Source: Thermoleophilia bacterium UBA2241 (GTDB lineage: Bacteria; Actinomycetota; Thermoleophilia; UBA2241). From it: a stretch of DNA of 64,000 nucleotides. The position numbers and the translations under genes were made by a program. Of this stretch, positions 61,891 through 64,000 are shown piece by piece (position 1 is the first letter of the stretch; each line of letters begins with the position of its first letter). The DNA is taken from positions 22,515 through 86,514 of the forward strand of contig DDYF01000060.1 of the NCBI GenBank assembly GCA_002347645.1, in the 5' to 3' direction. Below the pieces are notes generated by a model. The model made no database searches. It saw only the letters and a program-made list of their open reading frames with translations, and had not been told where the DNA came from.

Positions 61891-62685
61891 ATGTACTGCC
61901 CCCACTGCGGGACGGACGCCGCCGAGGCCAAGTTCTGCCCCGAGTGCGGTGCCGATCTCAACGCCGTGCGCGCCGCCAAGGACGCCGCGGGACCCGCCGC
62001 CCCGCCTGGGCCCGGCGGGCCCGGCGGCGACGGCGCGCCGCCGCCCGCCCGCCCCGCCACCGGACCGTCCCGCGGCCCGTCCGCGCGCCTGCTGTGGATC
62101 GTCGTCGCGGTGGTCGCCGCGGCGGTCGTCGGCGTCGTGCTGCTCACGCAGCTGGGCGCCGGGGACGCGGACGACGGGGCGACGACGGCGCACGAGGACG
62201 CCGGCAACGGTGCGGTGACCGCGGTCGAGGCCGACACGAGTGGCGGCTACGCCGAACTGGTCGAGCGCGCCAATGGACTGTTCGACCAGGGCGACACGCT
62301 CTTCCAGCAGAGCCAGATCGATCAGGGCGCCCAGTACTTCGCTGCGGCCGCGGCCGTGTACGCCGCGGCCTGGGAGAAGAAGCCCGGCGACCCGAACGTG
62401 GGCACCGACTGGGCCACGGCGCTCTTCTACAGTGGCGACATGCAGGGCGCCGTCGAGCGCATCGAGGTCGTCCTCCAGAAGGACCCGGAGTTCCAGACGG
62501 CCTGGTTCAACAAGGGCAACTACCTGGCCCACCTGGCGCGCATGAGCGAGCAGATGGGCGTGGCCAAGGACGCGAAGCGGCAGTACGAGCAGGCCCGCCA
62601 GGCTTACGTCAAGGCCGCCGCGCTCGACCCAGCGTCGGAGGTCGGCAAGGAGGCGGACCGCCGTCTCCAGGACCTGCCGGACTGA
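61891..62685 (+). CDS. Zinc-ribbon, membrane-anchored TPR protein
   Basis: 264 aa. An N-terminal zinc ribbon (C3, C6, C16, C19; MYCPHCGTDAAEAKFCPECG), a Gly/Pro/Ala linker, one membrane segment (about 66-87), an acidic linker, then tetratricopeptide-type helices at about 115-264 (DQGAQYFAAAAAVYAAAWEK, WFNKGNYLAHL). The ribbon would face the cytosol and the TPR region the outside. The function is unknown; the domains suggest protein-protein scaffolding. It lies between eno and pyk, 63 nt after eno. Confidence 0.82.
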   Translation: MYCPHCGTDAAEAKFCPECGADLNAVRAAKDAAGPAAPPGPGGPGGDGAPPPARPATGPSRGPSARLLWIVVAVVAAAVVGVVLLTQLGAGDADDGATTAHEDAGNGAVTAVEADTSGGYAELVERANGLFDQGDTLFQQSQIDQGAQYFAAAAAVYAAAWEKKPGDPNVGTDWATALFYSGDMQGAVERIEVVLQKDPEFQTAWFNKGNYLAHLARMSEQMGVAKDAKRQYEQARQAYVKAAALDPASEVGKEADRRLQDLPD

Positions 62686-62689
62686 GGTC

Positions 62690-64000
62690 GTGACCCCGCC
62701 CGCGGAGGGGAGCGCGCAAGGGCCGGGTGGCCTGCGGCGTACCAAGATCGTCGCGACGCTGGGTCCTGCGACGAGCGCTGCGCACACCGTCGCGGCGATG
62801 GTCGCGGCGGGTCTTGACGTCGCCCGCGTGAACCTCGCCCACGGGCGCCTCGACGAGCACCGGGCGGCCATCGCCGCCGTGCGCGCCGCGGCCGCCGCGG
62901 CGGGCCGCGAGGTCGGCGTCATGATCGACCTGCCCGGGCCCAAGCTCCGCCTCGGTGGCGTAGACGCTCCGCTATCACTCACGTTCGACCAGAAGGTGAG
63001 ACTTTCTGCGCAGTCCGGGGCGGAAGCGGACGCAGGCGTGGTCGCGGCTTGCCCCGACGGCTGCGTCGTCCTGCCGGTGACGTTCCCGGAGCTCCTCGCC
63101 CACCTCGCTCCCGGGCAGCGCGTGCTGGTCGACGACGGCGCCGTCGAGTTGGTCGTCACCGAGGCAACGACGACCGGGCGTGCGCCGGGCGGGCCGCTGC
63201 TGCGGGTCGTCGTCCCAGGGGTGGTGTCGTCCAGCAAGGGCGTGAACCTGCCCGACACGCCGCTGCCCGTCCCGGCGCTCACGGCGCGCGACGAGGAGCT
63301 GCTGCGTTTCGGGGTGGATGAGGACGTCGACCTGGTCGCGCTGTCGTTCGTGCGCGCGGCGGAGGATGTGCGCCGGCTGCGTGCTCTCGTCGCGGAGGCC
63401 GGCGGCGACCAGCTGGTCGTGGCCAAGATCGAGAAGCGCGACGCGCTGGCGGCTATCGACGACATCGTCGCCGCCGCGGACGCTGTGATGGTCGCGCGCG
63501 GCGACCTCGGTGTCGAGATCCCGCCCGCCGAGGTCCCGCTGTGGCAGAAGCGCATCGTGGCGCTCGCCCGGGCGTGCGGCAAGCCGGTGATCACGGCGAC
63601 CCAGATGCTCCAGTCGATGGTCGCCGCGCCGCGGCCGACGCGCGCCGAGGCGAGCGACGTCGCCAACGCCATCCTCGACTCGACCGACGCCGTGATGCTC
63701 TCGGGAGAGACGGCGGTCGGCGCGTTTCCCGTCGAGGCCGTGCGGACCATGGCCGAGATCGCCACGACGGTCGAGGCCGAGATCGTGGCGGGGACCGCGC
63801 CGGACGCGCCGCCGCGGGAGGCGGACGCGCCGCCGGACGATGCGGCGTGTCTCGTCACGGCGTCCGGCCGCGTCACTGCGGCCATCAGCTCGGGCGCCTG
63901 CGACGTGGCGTGCAGGGTCGGCGCCGCGGCGATCGTCACGGCGACCGTGTCCGGCACCATGGGGCGGGCGGTCGCCCGCCACAGGCCGCCGCAGCCCGTC
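62690..64000 (+). CDS. pyk: Pyruvate kinase, 3' end beyond the window
   Basis: PEP + ADP to pyruvate + ATP. The visible 437 codons contain no stop. TKIVATLGPATS, RVNLAHG (46-52), DLPGPKLRLG (80-89), the catalytic lysine in VVAKIEKRDAL, MVARGDLGVEIP and PVITATQMLQSM, PRPTRAEASDVANAILDSTDAV (in parts) and MLSGETA identify it. L81, K85 and L88 replace the Thr, Glu and Thr of K+-dependent enzymes, and A50 replaces a K+-ligand Ser. The GTG start at 62690 follows the TPR gene by 4 nt. The C-terminal domain is cut by the window edge. Confidence 0.95.
   Translation, partial: MTPPAEGSAQGPGGLRRTKIVATLGPATSAAHTVAAMVAAGLDVARVNLAHGRLDEHRAAIAAVRAAAAAAGREVGVMIDLPGPKLRLGGVDAPLSLTFDQKVRLSAQSGAEADAGVVAACPDGCVVLPVTFPELLAHLAPGQRVLVDDGAVELVVTEATTTGRAPGGPLLRVVVPGVVSSSKGVNLPDTPLPVPALTARDEELLRFGVDEDVDLVALSFVRAAEDVRRLRALVAEAGGDQLVVAKIEKRDALAAIDDIVAAADAVMVARGDLGVEIPPAEVPLWQKRIVALARACGKPVITATQMLQSMVAAPRPTRAEASDVANAILDSTDAVMLSGETAVGAFPVEAVRTMAEIATTVEAEIVAGTAPDAPPREADAPPDDAACLVTASGRVTAAISSGACDVACRVGAAAIVTATVSGTMGRAVARHRPPQPV

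Noticed and set aside
61855..63960. 701-codon antisense frame over the TPR gene and pyk
   Set aside because: The plus-strand pyruvate kinase, which has no stop before the window edge, explains the region.

Overview
The window is a 64 kb piece of a very GC-rich, gene-dense bacterial chromosome made almost entirely of housekeeping genes. The unbroken order rpoC-rpsL-rpsG-fusA-tuf-S10-spc-alpha, zinc-binding forms of S14, S4 and L36, and lysine/alanine-rich tails on ribosomal proteins point to a deep-branching Actinomycetota lineage. Thermoleophilia is my best guess, but this is inferred from gene order and composition, not from a tree. No insertion sequence, prophage, CRISPR array or transferred island is visible.

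Layout. 1-23.5 kb: the 3' end of rpoC, then the str, S10, spc and alpha ribosomal clusters with secY, adk, map, infA and rpoA, closed by a 19-bp terminator hairpin. 23.6-27 kb: a fused two-ATPase ECF transporter subunit, EcfT and TruA. 27-34.5 kb: LCP cell-wall ligase, ROK sugar kinase, small ferredoxin, orphan DNA methyltransferase, zinc-ribbon protein, GNAT, RsmI, a stand-alone homocysteine methyltransferase and a ZIP transporter. 34.5-37.5 kb: a minus-strand Lrp regulator / class III aminotransferase / ureohydrolase unit with a perfect 46-bp palindrome before its last gene. 37.6-39.4 kb: flavoredoxin-like protein and a Fic protein. 39.5-43.9 kb: metG, tatD, rsmA, ispE. 43.9-48.3 kb: a long untranslated leader followed by a lysine-ketoglutarate reductase and two tandem saccharopine dehydrogenase paralogues. 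48.3-64 kb: tRNA-Gln, glmU, prs, rplY, pth, (minus) dacB and a phospholipase C-like gene, mfd, a parvulin lipoprotein, mazG, eno, a zinc-ribbon TPR protein, and pyk running off the end.

The part most likely to be new is the roughly 310-nt leader before the saccharopine-pathway operon (43.9-44.25 kb). It has its own good promoter, two exact copies of a 16-mer 197 nt apart, several strong hairpins, and an 8-bp helix that would hide the ribosome binding site of the first gene. I recognise no known riboswitch in it. The operon itself is also unusual because it carries one canonical and one divergent saccharopine dehydrogenase joined by ATGA overlaps.

Other points of note are a four-cysteine insertion in EF-Tu, a pyruvate kinase with the residues of K+-independent enzymes, a Gly-Pro-Arg repeat tail on S3, histone H1-like tails on L4 and S17, a near-consensus promoter and palindrome before fic, and three genes that look leaderless. 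All calls come from reading the sequence. No database search was run.
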